NCBI GenBank assembly: GCA_963725645.1 | Contig: CAVRZD010000006.1 | Coordinates: 124,001-188,000 of the forward strand | Direction of reading: 5' to 3' | Origin: JALYZC01 sp963725645 | GTDB lineage: Bacteria > Actinomycetota > Thermoleophilia > Solirubrobacterales > Solirubrobacteraceae | DNA: 64,000 nucleotides | In this document: positions 1 to 8,704 of the stretch, in pieces | How positions within the stretch are numbered: the stretch's first letter is position 1 | Layout: each line of letters starts with the position of its first letter | Notes under the pieces: model-generated | Seen by the model: the letters and a program-made list of their open reading frames with translations, nothing else | The model's database searches: none | Told to the model about the DNA's origin: nothing | Program-made: the position numbers and the translations under genes

Positions 1-2
1 CT

Positions 3-1349
3 GATTCCGAAGCGCCTTCCACCAACGCGATCTACATTCCGCCGCAGGGCGGTGCGGTCACGACTGACTTTGGCGAGCGTCACGGGACCGCGGTCAAGCG
101 CCTGGTCGAGGTCGTCCTCGATCCCGACCGAGCCGCTGCTCCCTACCTCGCATCCTGGTTCAACGAGCCGCTCGGGCGGATGGCGCGCGAGGCGGTCGCC
201 CGCGGCACAACCGTTCCGTCGATCTCCATCGCCGATGCCGGGCGCATTCTCGTTGCCCTTCCGCCGGCGGAGGACCAAGACGGCATTCTCGCCGCCGACC
301 AGGAGTTGCGCCTGATCACCCGCGAGCTCAGAGAGCTCAGAGACCGGGTCTGGTTGGGACAGCTTCCTCCAACGGCCGCACACGACGCCGTCGAGCGGCT
401 ACAGCCTGCTCGGACGTCCACCGACGAGGGCAACCCACCGTCCCTGCAGGACTGGATCGAGCACTTCCCGTTTCCGCTGGCGTCCGTGGGGCAACGCTAT
501 CTGGCACGCGTCGAGGACAGAGACAAGGTCGAGTCGCTCCAGCACTTCTTCGAGGCGGCCGCCATCTTCCTGGCCGACGTCCTTCTCAGCGCGGTCCACC
601 GCGATGCCGCCACGTATGAGGAGGCGCTCGAGAAGCTGCGCCGCGCGGGCCAGGGTCAGGTGCTGTTGGAACGAGCCAACTACAACACCTGGATCAACCT
701 CGGGCGCACGCTGTGCAAACGAGTGCGCAAGCGACTCGATGACGACAAGATCGGCGACGCCCTCCCGTCGCTGTTCGGGAACGTCTCGCAGGAGTTCGCC
801 GCGCGGCTGACCGACGGCGACCTTTGGGAGGCGCTCGACAGCGGACGCGAGGTGCGCAACGAGCGGGCGCACGCAGGCATCGAGCCGGCGCGAGTGTGGA
901 CGTTGAGGCGCCAACGGCTGGAGACCGCCCTCGGCGAGCTCCGCGGTCTGACGAGCAGGCTCTTCTCGGATGTGGAGCTGATTCGCCCGGGCGCCAGTGA
1001 GCAGGACGATGACGGCGTCTTCGTCTTCAACCGGGCACACGCACTGATGACGTCGCACCCGGCATTCGTGGAGCACCGGATTCGTGCGACCGTGCCGATG
1101 CGCGCGCGGCGGATCTACCTGGTCACCACCTCCGGGCTGGTCGACCATCCCCTGGAGCTCCTCCCGCTGGTGAAGCTCTCCGAGCAGCCGGAGGGCGTGC
1201 AGAACGCCGCGTTCTTCTACAGCCGCCGGGTCACTGCCGAAGAGGGTCAGGGCTTTCGCTTCGTCTCCTACGGTTTCGAGGCCGAATCCGAGGTGGTGTC
1301 CGACCCGTCGCTCGAGGCGCTCCTGGACGATCTCCGCCCGGTCGGCTAG
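3..1349 (+). CDS. Partial protein: type I S-like target recognition segment followed by a HEPN-like domain (5' end outside window)
   Basis: The frame is open to the window edge, so at least 449 C-terminal residues are present and the N-terminus is missing. The first visible part has the pattern seen at the end of type I restriction S-subunit and type IIG recognition domains: a 'YLASWFNEPLGRMAREAV' stretch, then 'TTVPSISIADAG' and 'VALPPAEDQ', then a helical dimerisation-like segment. The middle is helical and carries RNERAH (bases 855-872), which fits the Rx4-6H motif of HEPN domains. The last ~100 residues resemble tails of some DNA methylase-like proteins ('DHPLELLPLVKL', then an aromatic FFYSRR). 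The missing upstream part may hold an N6-adenine methylase domain. That is inference; the TRD-like and HEPN-like patterns are seen directly. Likely a restriction or defence protein. Confidence 0.55.
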   Translation, partial: DSEAPSTNAIYIPPQGGAVTTDFGERHGTAVKRLVEVVLDPDRAAAPYLASWFNEPLGRMAREAVARGTTVPSISIADAGRILVALPPAEDQDGILAADQELRLITRELRELRDRVWLGQLPPTAAHDAVERLQPARTSTDEGNPPSLQDWIEHFPFPLASVGQRYLARVEDRDKVESLQHFFEAAAIFLADVLLSAVHRDAATYEEALEKLRRAGQGQVLLERANYNTWINLGRTLCKRVRKRLDDDKIGDALPSLFGNVSQEFAARLTDGDLWEALDSGREVRNERAHAGIEPARVWTLRRQRLETALGELRGLTSRLFSDVELIRPGASEQDDDGVFVFNRAHALMTSHPAFVEHRIRATVPMRARRIYLVTTSGLVDHPLELLPLVKLSEQPEGVQNAAFFYSRRVTAEEGQGFRFVSYGFEAESEVVSDPSLEALLDDLRPVG

Positions 1350-1393
1350 GCCTTGGTCCTTCCCGGCGACCGCGGCCGGTTAGAGTCACGCCC

Positions 1394-2386
1394 GTGCGCT
1401 ACCGCAGGCTCGGTGACTCGGACCTCGAGGTCTCGGAGATCTCGCTCGGATCGTGGCTGACCTACGGCGAAGGGGTCGAGCGCGAGCACACCGAGGCCTG
1501 CACGCGGGCGGCCTTCGACGCGGGGATCACGCTGTTCGACACCTCGAACGCCTACGGGCGCGGCACCGCCGAGGAGGCCTGGGGAGAGGTCCTCTCGGAT
1601 TTCGAGCGCGAGTCGTTCGTGCTCGCCACCAAGGTGTTCTTCCCGATGAGCGACGAGGACCGGGGCCTCTCGCGCGCGCAGATCCACAAGCAGCTCGACG
1701 CCTCGCTCGCGCGCCTGCAGACCGACTACGTCGATCTGTACCAGTGCCACCGCCCGGACCCGGAGACGCCGATCGAGGAGACGATGGAGGCGCTCACCGA
1801 GGTCTGCGAGGCGGGGAAGGTGCGCGAGATCGGCTTCAGCGAGTGGACGATCGAGCAGATCGAGGCGGGGCTCGAGGTCCCCGGCGCCAGGAGGTGGGTC
1901 TCCTCGCAGCCGCAGTACAACATGATCTGGCGGGCGCCCGAGGCCGAGCTGATCCCCTTCTGCGCCGAGCACGGCATCTCGCAGATCGTCTGGTCCCCGC
2001 TCGCGCAGGGGGTGCTGACCGGGAAGTACCGGCCGGGTCAGCCGCACCCCTCCGATTCGCGCGCGGCGAGCGACGCGATGGGCTGGGCGATGGATCGCTA
2101 CCTCTCCGACGAGCTGCTCGGCGCGGTGCAGCGGTTGGTGCCGATCGCCGCGGGCGCCGGGCTCAGCCTGCCGCAGATGGCGCTCGCCTGGGTGCTCCGC
2201 GAGGACAACGTCGCGTCGGCGATCGTCGGCGCGTCGCGGCCCGAGCAGGTCCACGCCAATGCCGCGGCCGCGGGCGTCGAGCTGTCGCAGGACGTCCTGG
2301 ACGCGATCGACGACGCGCTGGGCGATGTCGTGATCCGCGGCCCGGCACTGGCCGCGTTCGTCCAGGAGGGCGTCAAGCACCGCTAG
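1394..2386 (+). CDS. Aldo/keto reductase, Kv-beta-like family
   Basis: A 330-residue cytosolic NADPH-dependent oxidoreductase with a TIM-barrel fold. The catalytic tetrad is visible: Asp49 and Tyr54 in FDTSNAYGRG, Lys80 in LATKV, His119 in YQCHRPD. The C-terminal cofactor-binding stretch with 'SAIVGASRPEQV' is also present. Length and motifs match the AKR6/Kv-beta-like group that acts on small aldehydes and ketones; the substrate cannot be read from sequence. The start is GTG, the first in-frame start before the conserved YRRLG strand. The gene lies 44 bases after the preceding gene and 7 bases before the ExoD-like gene, so co-transcription with the latter is likely. A second aldo/keto reductase of another subgroup lies at 5775. 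Confidence 0.93.
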   Translation: MRYRRLGDSDLEVSEISLGSWLTYGEGVEREHTEACTRAAFDAGITLFDTSNAYGRGTAEEAWGEVLSDFERESFVLATKVFFPMSDEDRGLSRAQIHKQLDASLARLQTDYVDLYQCHRPDPETPIEETMEALTEVCEAGKVREIGFSEWTIEQIEAGLEVPGARRWVSSQPQYNMIWRAPEAELIPFCAEHGISQIVWSPLAQGVLTGKYRPGQPHPSDSRAASDAMGWAMDRYLSDELLGAVQRLVPIAAGAGLSLPQMALAWVLREDNVASAIVGASRPEQVHANAAAAGVELSQDVLDAIDDALGDVVIRGPALAAFVQEGVKHR

Positions 2387-2393
2387 GCGACGA

Positions 2394-3020
2394 TTGGACG
2401 AGCGACTGGATGAGCCGCGACCGGCGCCGCCGCAGGTCAGCGACGAGATCGAGCGCTGGCTGGGCGGCCACGGCGCGAAGACCCTCGGCAGCCTCGTCGA
2501 GCTCTTCGGTCCGAAGAGCTTCGCGATCCTGTTCGTGCTGCTGCTGGGCGTCCCCGCGCTTCCGCTGCCGACCGGCGGCGCGACGCACGTGTTCGAGATC
2601 ATCGCGATGCTGCTGGCGCTTCAGCTGATCGTCGGCCGCGAAACGATCTGGCTCCCGCAGCGCTGGTGCGACCTCGAGCTGGCGGGTGCCGCGCAGCAGC
2701 GGTTCATCGCCGGGCTGATGCGGATGATCCGCCGGCTCGAGCGCTTCTCCCAGCCCCGGCTGCGCTTCCTGTTCGGCCATCGTGTGAGCAACGTCGCCTT
2801 CGGGCTGCTCGTGATCGGTGGATCGCTCGGCGCCTTCCTCGCCCCGCCGTTCACGGGGCTCGATACGTTGCCGGCGCTCGGCGTCGTCCTGCTGTCGCTC
2901 GGCGTGCTGCTCGAGGACTCCATCGTGGTCGTCGCGGGGCTCGTCGTCGGCGTGGCGGGCGTCGTGCTCGAGATCGTGCTCGGCCGCGCGGCGATCAGCG
3001 GGATCGAGCGGCTCTTCTAG
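2394..3020 (+). CDS. ExoD family membrane protein
   Basis: A 208-residue integral membrane protein. After a ~25-residue soluble N-terminus the 'LGSLVELFGPKSFAILFVLL' segment and the PALPLPTGG turn match the ExoD family (exopolysaccharide synthesis, PF06055). Further hydrophobic helices span roughly residues 60-80, 130-155 and 160-195. ExoD was named from rhizobial exopolysaccharide mutants; its biochemical activity is not established. The only in-frame start near the front is TTG, directly after the aldo/keto reductase stop, so translation is probably coupled to that gene. Confidence 0.82.
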   Translation: MDERLDEPRPAPPQVSDEIERWLGGHGAKTLGSLVELFGPKSFAILFVLLLGVPALPLPTGGATHVFEIIAMLLALQLIVGRETIWLPQRWCDLELAGAAQQRFIAGLMRMIRRLERFSQPRLRFLFGHRVSNVAFGLLVIGGSLGAFLAPPFTGLDTLPALGVVLLSLGVLLEDSIVVVAGLVVGVAGVVLEIVLGRAAISGIERLF

Positions 3021-3024
3021 GGGA

Positions 3025-3963
3025 TCACCGCCGCCGCTGCGCCCGCGCCCGGGCGAGGACCCGCCGCGCGGCGTCGATGACGAGCTGCGGCTGCTCGACC
3101 TGGATGTAGTGCCCGCTGGCGGCGGCGATGATGTGCGGCGTGCGGGGGAGGAGCGAGGCGAGGTAGCGCTGGCCCCGGCGCCAGGGGCGATCGACGACGG
3201 CTCCGAGCGGTGGTGGGATCCCGAACGAGCGGCCCTTGGACAGGACGGTCAGTGGGATCCGGCGCGGCGGCCGCACGACGCGCCGCGTCTGGGCGAAGCT
3301 CGCGACGAAGTCGAAGACCTCGAGGTCGGCGTAGCCGGCGAACTCCGGCGGCGGCGCGATGAGATAGCGGCTGTCGTAGGCGTTCCACTGCGAGATCGTC
3401 ATGAAGCTCGGAAGCACCTCGGGGATCGCGTCGACGAGGACGAGCCCGACGACGTCCCGGGGATACGTGCCGGTGTACAGGCGGACGAGCAGGCCGCCCG
3501 TCGAATGGCCCACGAGCAGGTACGGCCCCGGGATGCGCGCGGCGCGTACGAGGGCGTGCAGGTCGGCGACGGCGTCGCGCGCCGTGCGGGGCATCCGGAC
3601 CGGGTCGCTGCGGCTGGTCGCGGTGGCACCGAGCGTCGTGCCGGGGCGGTCGTATGCGCACACGTGCGTCAGCCGGGCGAGCGCGGGGAACACGGTCCGC
3701 TGGCGCTGGTTGGGCACGAGCGGCTCGCTCCAGATGTCCGCGCGGTTGCGCAACCCGGCTTCGAGGATGATCGTCGGACGGCCACGCCCGCGGCACTCCA
3801 GGTAGATCCTCCGGCCGTTCGGCAGCGCCACCCGGCCGGCGAAACCGGCCCGGGCCCCCGGCGAGGTACCGGACGCTGACGGCACCTCGACGCCGACCGC
3901 CAACCAGGCCATCACCAGCACGCCCAGCGCGAGCGCGGTCGAGCGTGCCGGTATCGGACGCAC
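3025..3963 (-). CDS. Secreted or anchored alpha/beta hydrolase
   Basis: A hydrolase of about 312 residues with one N-terminal hydrophobic segment (STALALGVLVMAWLAVGVEV) acting as signal peptide or anchor. The fold is shown by 'RPTIILEAG' (oxyanion region), 'YDRPGTTLG', and the nucleophile elbow GHSTGG with serine as nucleophile. The catalytic His is likely in 'IAAASGHYIQVEQP', and an Asp follows 'VLVDA'. The substrate is unknown. I chose the GTG at 3963: the frame continues further upstream, but that extension is read opposite the SDR gene and looks non-coding. The start is 22 bases from the divergent SDR start, so both may share one short promoter region. It converges with the ExoD-like gene, with 4 bases between stops. 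Confidence 0.82.
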   Translation of the reverse strand: MRPIPARSTALALGVLVMAWLAVGVEVPSASGTSPGARAGFAGRVALPNGRRIYLECRGRGRPTIILEAGLRNRADIWSEPLVPNQRQRTVFPALARLTHVCAYDRPGTTLGATATSRSDPVRMPRTARDAVADLHALVRAARIPGPYLLVGHSTGGLLVRLYTGTYPRDVVGLVLVDAIPEVLPSFMTISQWNAYDSRYLIAPPPEFAGYADLEVFDFVASFAQTRRVVRPPRRIPLTVLSKGRSFGIPPPLGAVVDRPWRRGQRYLASLLPRTPHIIAAASGHYIQVEQPQLVIDAARRVLARARAQRRR

Positions 3964-3985
3964 CGGCGTAGGGTAGAACCCGACA

Positions 3986-4990
3986 GTGGCCGAGTCGCGC
4001 ACCTCCCAGCTGACATCCCTGCCGCTGGCGGCGGCCGGGACGCTCGCGCGCGCGGTCCGCCGCGGCGGGCGCCGTCTCCCGCTGCTCGGGCCCTCGCTCG
4101 AGCAGGCCGTGCGCGGCCGTGGCGTGCTCGTGACCGGAGCGTCGTCCGGGATCGGCCGCGCGACTGCGCTGCAGATCGGCGAGGCGGGCGCCACGGTGCT
4201 GCTCGTCGCGCGGCGCATGGAGAAGCTCGAGGAGGTCAGGCGCGAGATCGAGCGCGCCGGCGGCGTCGCGCACGTGCACGCGTGCGACCTGTCCGACGAG
4301 GCCGACATCGACCGGATGGTGGACGAGGTGCTGGCGGCGCACGAGCACGTCGACGTCCTGATCAACAACGCGGGGCGTTCGATCCGCCGCTCGGTGGCGC
4401 GGTCGTACGACCGGATGCACGACTACCGCCGGACGATGGAGCTCAACTACTTCGGGCCGGTCAAGCTCATCCTCCGCCTGCTGCCGGGCATGCGCGAGCG
4501 CGGCCGGGGGCAGGTCGTCAACGTCTCGACGCTCGGCGTGCAGACGAACACGCCCCGGTTCTCCGCCTACGTGGCGTCCAAGTCGGCGCTCGATGCCTTC
4601 TCGCGCTGCGTGGCCTCGGAGGTGGTGGACGACGGCGTGCACTTCTCGACCGTCTACATGCCGCTCGTCCGGACGCCGATGATCGCCCCGACCGGCCACT
4701 ACCGGAACTTCCCCGCGAAGTCGCCCGAGGAGGCGGCGCACATGATCTGCAACGCGATCACCGGGCGCCAGAAGCGCGTCTCGACCCAGTTCGGACGCTT
4801 CTCGGAGGTCACCTACGCGACGGTGCCGGCGTTCCAGGACGCGATCGTCAACGCCGGCTACCGGCTCTTTCCCGAGGGCGAGGGCGAGCGGGCGCGCGCC
4901 GAGGGTGCCGAGGGTGCCGAGGGGGATTCGGAAGAGCTCACTCCCGAGCAGCGCGCCTTCGAGCGGGCGACCCGGGGCGCGTACTGGTAG
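3986..4990 (+). CDS. Short-chain dehydrogenase/reductase
   Basis: A 334-residue SDR oxidoreductase. A ~40-residue basic N-terminal extension precedes the Rossmann motif TGASSGIG, then NNAG, the catalytic serine in VNVSTLG, and the YVASK active-site Tyr/Lys. The C-terminal ~70 residues ('PEEAAHMICNAITGRQKRV') resemble SDRs that act on long-chain acyl substrates, such as the reductase domains of mycobacterial acyl-CoA reductases. This suggests a lipid-linked substrate without proving it. Near the end three AEG tripeptides are encoded by a short tandem DNA repeat. The start is GTG. It is divergent from the hydrolase gene at 3025. Confidence 0.9.
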   Translation: MAESRTSQLTSLPLAAAGTLARAVRRGGRRLPLLGPSLEQAVRGRGVLVTGASSGIGRATALQIGEAGATVLLVARRMEKLEEVRREIERAGGVAHVHACDLSDEADIDRMVDEVLAAHEHVDVLINNAGRSIRRSVARSYDRMHDYRRTMELNYFGPVKLILRLLPGMRERGRGQVVNVSTLGVQTNTPRFSAYVASKSALDAFSRCVASEVVDDGVHFSTVYMPLVRTPMIAPTGHYRNFPAKSPEEAAHMICNAITGRQKRVSTQFGRFSEVTYATVPAFQDAIVNAGYRLFPEGEGERARAEGAEGAEGDSEELTPEQRAFERATRGAYW

Positions 4991-5105
4991 GTCGCAGCGG
5001 CGCGGTGCGCTGCTGTGTCGGGCGCCTGACCGCAACCAATGGAGGGGTTTCGTGTCGGGACGGGTAACTGACCCAGGAACCTGCATCGACTCGGAGGAAG
5101 ATCAC

Positions 5106-5696
5106 ATGCTCAAGAGAGCAGGAGGATTCGCGCGGCGGAACGCGATCGCGATCGTGGCGCTGTTCGTGGCGCTGGGCGGCACGTCCTATGCCGCGTTCGG
5201 CGTCCCGAACAACAGCGTCGGCAGCGCGCAGATCCGCAACGGCGCGATCCCGAGCGCCAAGCTGACCGTCGGCAACAAGAACTACCTGCGGACCGGCCTG
5301 GGCGCGCCCGCCGCGGCGATCCTGGCCAAGCCCGTGCTCGCCGGATCGACGAACGTCAGCCCGAACGCCAGCCCCGGAGCCACGCTGAACGTCAACAGCA
5401 ACACGTGGACCCAGGGGGCGAACACGTCGGACATCGCGTTCGGCGTGGCCTCGGTGACCGTGCCGTCCGCGTGCACCTCGGCCAGCGTCGACGCGTACGT
5501 CGGCAACGAGCTGGTGGCCTCCGGCAAGGTCACGAGCGGCAACAGCGGCAACGCGCAGACGATCGGGCTGCGGCCCGAGGGCGGCATCCTGACGGGCGGG
5601 CAGACCGCGCAGACCGTGACGGTCAAGGCCGTCAACGGCTGTGCGAGCGACATGACGGTCGCGTCGCTGAACCTCTCGATCGCCGGCTTCAAGTAG
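5106..5696 (+). CDS. Secreted protein with Solirubrobacterales-type N-terminus
   Basis: A 196-residue exported protein. After LKRAGGFARRN a single hydrophobic helix (IAIVALFVALGGTSYAAFG) acts as a signal or anchor, followed by 'VGSAQIRNGAIPSAKL'. This arrangement recurs in many copies in Solirubrobacterales genomes and is a lineage hint. The rest is Ala/Gly/Thr/Asn-rich beta-type sequence with two Cys that could pair. No enzymatic motif is visible and the function is unknown. The ATG is chosen because a GGAGG lies about 8 bases upstream; longer in-frame starts read back into the SDR gene. A strong hairpin follows the stop, so it is probably a single-gene transcript. Confidence 0.82.
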   Translation: MLKRAGGFARRNAIAIVALFVALGGTSYAAFGVPNNSVGSAQIRNGAIPSAKLTVGNKNYLRTGLGAPAAAILAKPVLAGSTNVSPNASPGATLNVNSNTWTQGANTSDIAFGVASVTVPSACTSASVDAYVGNELVASGKVTSGNSGNAQTIGLRPEGGILTGGQTAQTVTVKAVNGCASDMTVASLNLSIAGFK

Positions 5697-5720
5697 GCCG
5701 AAGCCGGCCTCCGTCTGACC

Positions 5721-5748
5721 GAGGAGCCGCCCTTCGGGGCGGCTCCTC
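5721..5748 (+). terminator. Intrinsic-type terminator hairpin
   Basis: A perfect 12-bp stem (GAGGAGCCGCCC and its complement) closed by a TTCG tetraloop lies 24 bases after the stop of the secreted protein. The 3' flank is TTCGTCG rather than a T run, as is common in high-GC actinobacteria. It separates this gene from the aldo/keto reductase at 5775. Confidence 0.8.
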
Positions 5749-5774
5749 TTCGTCGCCTTGCGCCCGCGCATAGC

Positions 5775-6812
5775 ATGGCGACCGTGGAGCACCGCACGCT
5801 CGGCCGCACGGGAGTCAAGGTCAGCCCGCTCTGCCTCGGCGCGATGATGTTCGGCGCCTGGGGCAACACCGACCACGACGAGTCGATCCGCATCATCCAC
5901 CGCGCGCTCGACGCCGGGATCAACTTCGTCGACACCGCCGACGTCTATTCCCGAGGCGAGTCCGAGGAGATCGTCGGCAAGGCGCTGGCGGGTGGAAAGC
6001 GCGACCACGTCGTGCTCGCCACCAAGGTCCACGGGACGATGGGCGACGACCCCAACGAGTTCGGCAACTCGCGGCGCTGGATCATGCAGGAGGTCGACAA
6101 CAGCCTGCGGCGGCTGGGCACCGACTGGATCGACCTCTACCAGATCCACCGCCTCGAGCCGGACACCGATCTCGACGAGACGCTCGGCGCGCTGACGGAC
6201 CTCGTGCGCGCCGGGAAGATCCGCTACTTCGGCTCCTCCACGTTCCCCGCGTCCACCATCGTCGAGGCCCAGTGGGTGGCCGAGCGGCGCGGACGGGAGC
6301 GCTTCGTCTGCGAGCAGCCGCCGTATTCGATCCTCGTGCGCGGGATCGAGGCCGACGTGCTTCCGACCTGCGAGCGCCACGGGATGGGCGTGATCCCCTG
6401 GAGCCCGCTGGCGGGAGGCTGGCTCACCGGCCGCTATCGCAAGGACCAGGAGCTGCCGACCAGCCGCCGCGCGGCGCTCGTGCCGCACCGCTACGACATG
6501 TCGCTGCCGGGCAACCAGCTCAAGCTGGAGGCCGCCGAGCAGCTCGCGCAGCTCGCCGAGCAGGCGGGGGTCTCGCTGATCCACCTCGCCCTGGCCTTCG
6601 TCATTCGCCATCCCGCGATCACCGCCGCGATCATCGGCCCGCGCACGATGGAGCAGCTCGAGAGCCAGCTCGGCGCCGAGGAGGTCGAGCTCTCCGAGGA
6701 GGTGCTCGACCGCATCGACGAGATCGTGCCCCCGGGCACCAACCCCAACCCGCCCGACGCGGGCTGGGAGAACCCGGCGCTGGCGCCGGCGGCTAGGCGC
6801 CGGCCGGCGTAG
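5775..6812 (+). CDS. Aldo/keto reductase
   Basis: A 345-residue TIM-barrel NADPH oxidoreductase. The tetrad is visible as Asp53 and Tyr58 in VDTADVYSRGES, Lys84 in LATKVHG and His125 in YQIHRLEPDT. The 'LGRTGVKVSPLCLG' start and 'WSPLAGGWLTGRY' loop match the large bacterial group that includes YajO/YghZ-like enzymes. The substrate is unknown. ATG start. Its last 20 bases overlap the 3' end of the convergent diguanylate cyclase gene. It is clearly diverged from the aldo/keto reductase at 1394, so it is not a recent duplicate. Confidence 0.93.
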   Translation: MATVEHRTLGRTGVKVSPLCLGAMMFGAWGNTDHDESIRIIHRALDAGINFVDTADVYSRGESEEIVGKALAGGKRDHVVLATKVHGTMGDDPNEFGNSRRWIMQEVDNSLRRLGTDWIDLYQIHRLEPDTDLDETLGALTDLVRAGKIRYFGSSTFPASTIVEAQWVAERRGRERFVCEQPPYSILVRGIEADVLPTCERHGMGVIPWSPLAGGWLTGRYRKDQELPTSRRAALVPHRYDMSLPGNQLKLEAAEQLAQLAEQAGVSLIHLALAFVIRHPAITAAIIGPRTMEQLESQLGAEEVELSEEVLDRIDEIVPPGTNPNPPDAGWENPALAPAARRRPA

Positions 6813-8346
6813 CCGAGGCGCCGACCGTGCGGTCGCGGCCGGCGTGCTTGGCCGAGTACAGCGCGCGGTCGGCGCGTCCCAGCAGCTCCTCGGGCCCTTC
6901 GCTGCCGTCCCAGCTCGCCACGCCGGCCGAGCAGGTCTGGCCGCCGGGCGTCGCCGAGCGCAGGCTCTCCACGAGCGCCAGGGCGTCCTCGAGGCCGCAG
7001 CCGGGGAGCGCGAGCGCGAACTCCTCGCCGCCGTAGCGCGCGATCACGTCGATGACCCGCAGCCGGCCCGCCCAGGCGGACGCGGCCTGCTTGAGCAGCC
7101 GATCGCCGGCCTGGTGCCCGCGGTCGTCGTTGAAGCGCTTGAAGTGGTCCAGGTCGAGCATCGCGACCGACAGCGGGCCGCCGTCGCGCTCGGCGCGCGC
7201 CAGCTCGCGTGGCAGCTCTTCCTCCCACGCCCGGCGGTTGCGCAGGCCGGTGAGGTCGTCGGTGCGCGCGACCGCCTCGAGGCGCGACAGCAGGTGCGCG
7301 CGCTCCATCGCCGCGCCGGCCTCGCCGGCGAGCAGCGCCAGCACGGCGGCGACGCTCTCGGACAGGGCCCCGACCTTCCGTGTCCATCCGATGGCCAGGA
7401 CCGCCGTCGGCTCGTCGTTGCGCAGCACCGGCTCCCACAGACACGAGCGGGTGGCCGGATCGGCCGCGCTGCGCGCCATGTCGGGAGCGGCGTCGACGTC
7501 GGCGACGAAGACGGATTCGCCGGAGGAGAACGCCTTCGTCGGGCCCGACCGGCCGGCGACGAAATGCACGAGGTCCACCTCGGGCCGGCCGCCGACGCTC
7601 GCCGTCACCGCGAGGCCGCTGCTCTCGGCGGTCGGCTCCCACAGCGCCGCGCTGCTGCCCTCGGCGATCGAGCGCGCCGCCTCGCAGATCGCGCGCCGGG
7701 TGGCGTCGACGTCGGTCTCGCCCGAGAGGCGGTGCGCCACCTGCGCGACGGCGCCCAGGTTGGCGGCGTCCCGCGCGGAGTCCGCGGCCTGCTGGCGGAC
7801 CCGGCGCACGAGGACCGAGATGAACACGCCGGCCACGATCAGCGTCGTGACCGTCGTGACCCAGCGGGCGGTCCCGCTGTCGCCGGGATTGTTGATCAGG
7901 ACCGCGGCGTAGCAGAGGGCGATCAGCGAGATGTGCGCCGCGGCCTGTGCGCGGCTGAAGAAGAAGAACGAGTACAGCCCCACCCACACGTACCACGTCG
8001 CGTAGTAGGTGCCGGGGTCGTCGCTGAGGTAGATGGCGCGGGTGATGATCAGCGTTCCCGCGGCGAGGGCGACGCTGAAGCACCAGCGCGGCAGTCGCTG
8101 GCCCCAGAGCAGCAGGCCGGCCGCGCCGACGTAGGCGATCGCGATGTTGCTCCACAGCCCGACGTCGTCGGCGCCGGCGGCGTGGGGGAGCAGGACCGAG
8201 ATCGCGCCGACTGTCGCTCCGCAGAGGAACAGCAGCCCGGCGGCGCGCGCCATTACGCGGCCGCCGTCGGAGGCGCCCGGAGAGCTTCGGACGGGGTCTG
8301 GACCTGGGACCGCGGCCACATCCGTCTCATCGGCCGTTCCAGGCAA
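6793..8346 (-). CDS. Membrane-anchored GAF-GGDEF diguanylate cyclase
   Basis: A protein of about 517 residues that makes cyclic di-GMP from two GTP. The N-terminal half has about six hydrophobic helices (roughly residues 30-190), then a GAF-like sensory region (about 205-355), then a GGDEF domain. The active-site signature reads RYGGEEF, an accepted active variant. RVID sits exactly five residues before it and fits the RxxD product-inhibition site, so feedback control is likely. The substrate-loop Asp in LDLDHFKRFND is present. The start is uncertain: the longest frame begins at TTG 8346, but an ATG at 8253 begins directly before the first membrane helix. No EAL domain or other c-di-GMP gene is in view. 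Confidence 0.9.
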   Translation of the reverse strand: MPGTADETDVAAVPGPDPVRSSPGASDGGRVMARAAGLLFLCGATVGAISVLLPHAAGADDVGLWSNIAIAYVGAAGLLLWGQRLPRWCFSVALAAGTLIITRAIYLSDDPGTYYATWYVWVGLYSFFFFSRAQAAAHISLIALCYAAVLINNPGDSGTARWVTTVTTLIVAGVFISVLVRRVRQQAADSARDAANLGAVAQVAHRLSGETDVDATRRAICEAARSIAEGSSAALWEPTAESSGLAVTASVGGRPEVDLVHFVAGRSGPTKAFSSGESVFVADVDAAPDMARSAADPATRSCLWEPVLRNDEPTAVLAIGWTRKVGALSESVAAVLALLAGEAGAAMERAHLLSRLEAVARTDDLTGLRNRRAWEEELPRELARAERDGGPLSVAMLDLDHFKRFNDDRGHQAGDRLLKQAASAWAGRLRVIDVIARYGGEEFALALPGCGLEDALALVESLRSATPGGQTCSAGVASWDGSEGPEELLGRADRALYSAKHAGRDRTVGASATPAGA

Positions 8347-8704
8347 ATCCCTAACTCTGAAACCCGCAAATTCGGCCGTTTGCGTTGGCGGCGTGTCACA
8401 ACGGCGACGGGCGGGACGCGATCGCGCCCCGCCCGCCCTCGTTCCTGCGTGCGGCTCTGGGTCAGGAACTGCCGAGACCGATGAACCCGCTGATGCCGGC
8501 CTACCGTTCCCTGACGCGATCGGCTCCTGGAACTGCTGGCCCGACCCGAAAATCGGAGGGTCGCAACGCTAACAAGTAGAGCGTGAGCGCGAAGTCGAAC
8601 CGGCGCATTTCTCGAGGAACCTCTGCAGGATTTCCGCTGGGAGGAGCTAGGGGAGGATCGATGCGCAGGGAATCGCTCGCAACCGTCTCCGTCGGCGACG
8701 GATC
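8347..8704. other. Intergenic region between divergent genes, no gene recognised
   Basis: This 358-base gap must hold the promoters for both the diguanylate cyclase and the wall hydrolase. Short open frames here lack convincing codon bias. GC-rich complementary stretches around 8400-8450 could fold as a leader. I could not match them to the c-di-AMP or c-di-GMP riboswitch consensus. Confidence 0.4.

Noticed and set aside
4908..4926. Tandem repeat of GCCGAGGGT as a possible regulatory repeat
   Set aside because: It lies in frame in the SDR gene and only encodes three AEG units near the C-terminus.
8347..8704. A c-di-AMP or c-di-GMP riboswitch ahead of the wall hydrolase
   Set aside because: Such leaders are common before wall hydrolases, but I could not place the conserved core bases. 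A covariance search (Infernal with Rfam ydaO-yuaA and GEMM models) would decide.
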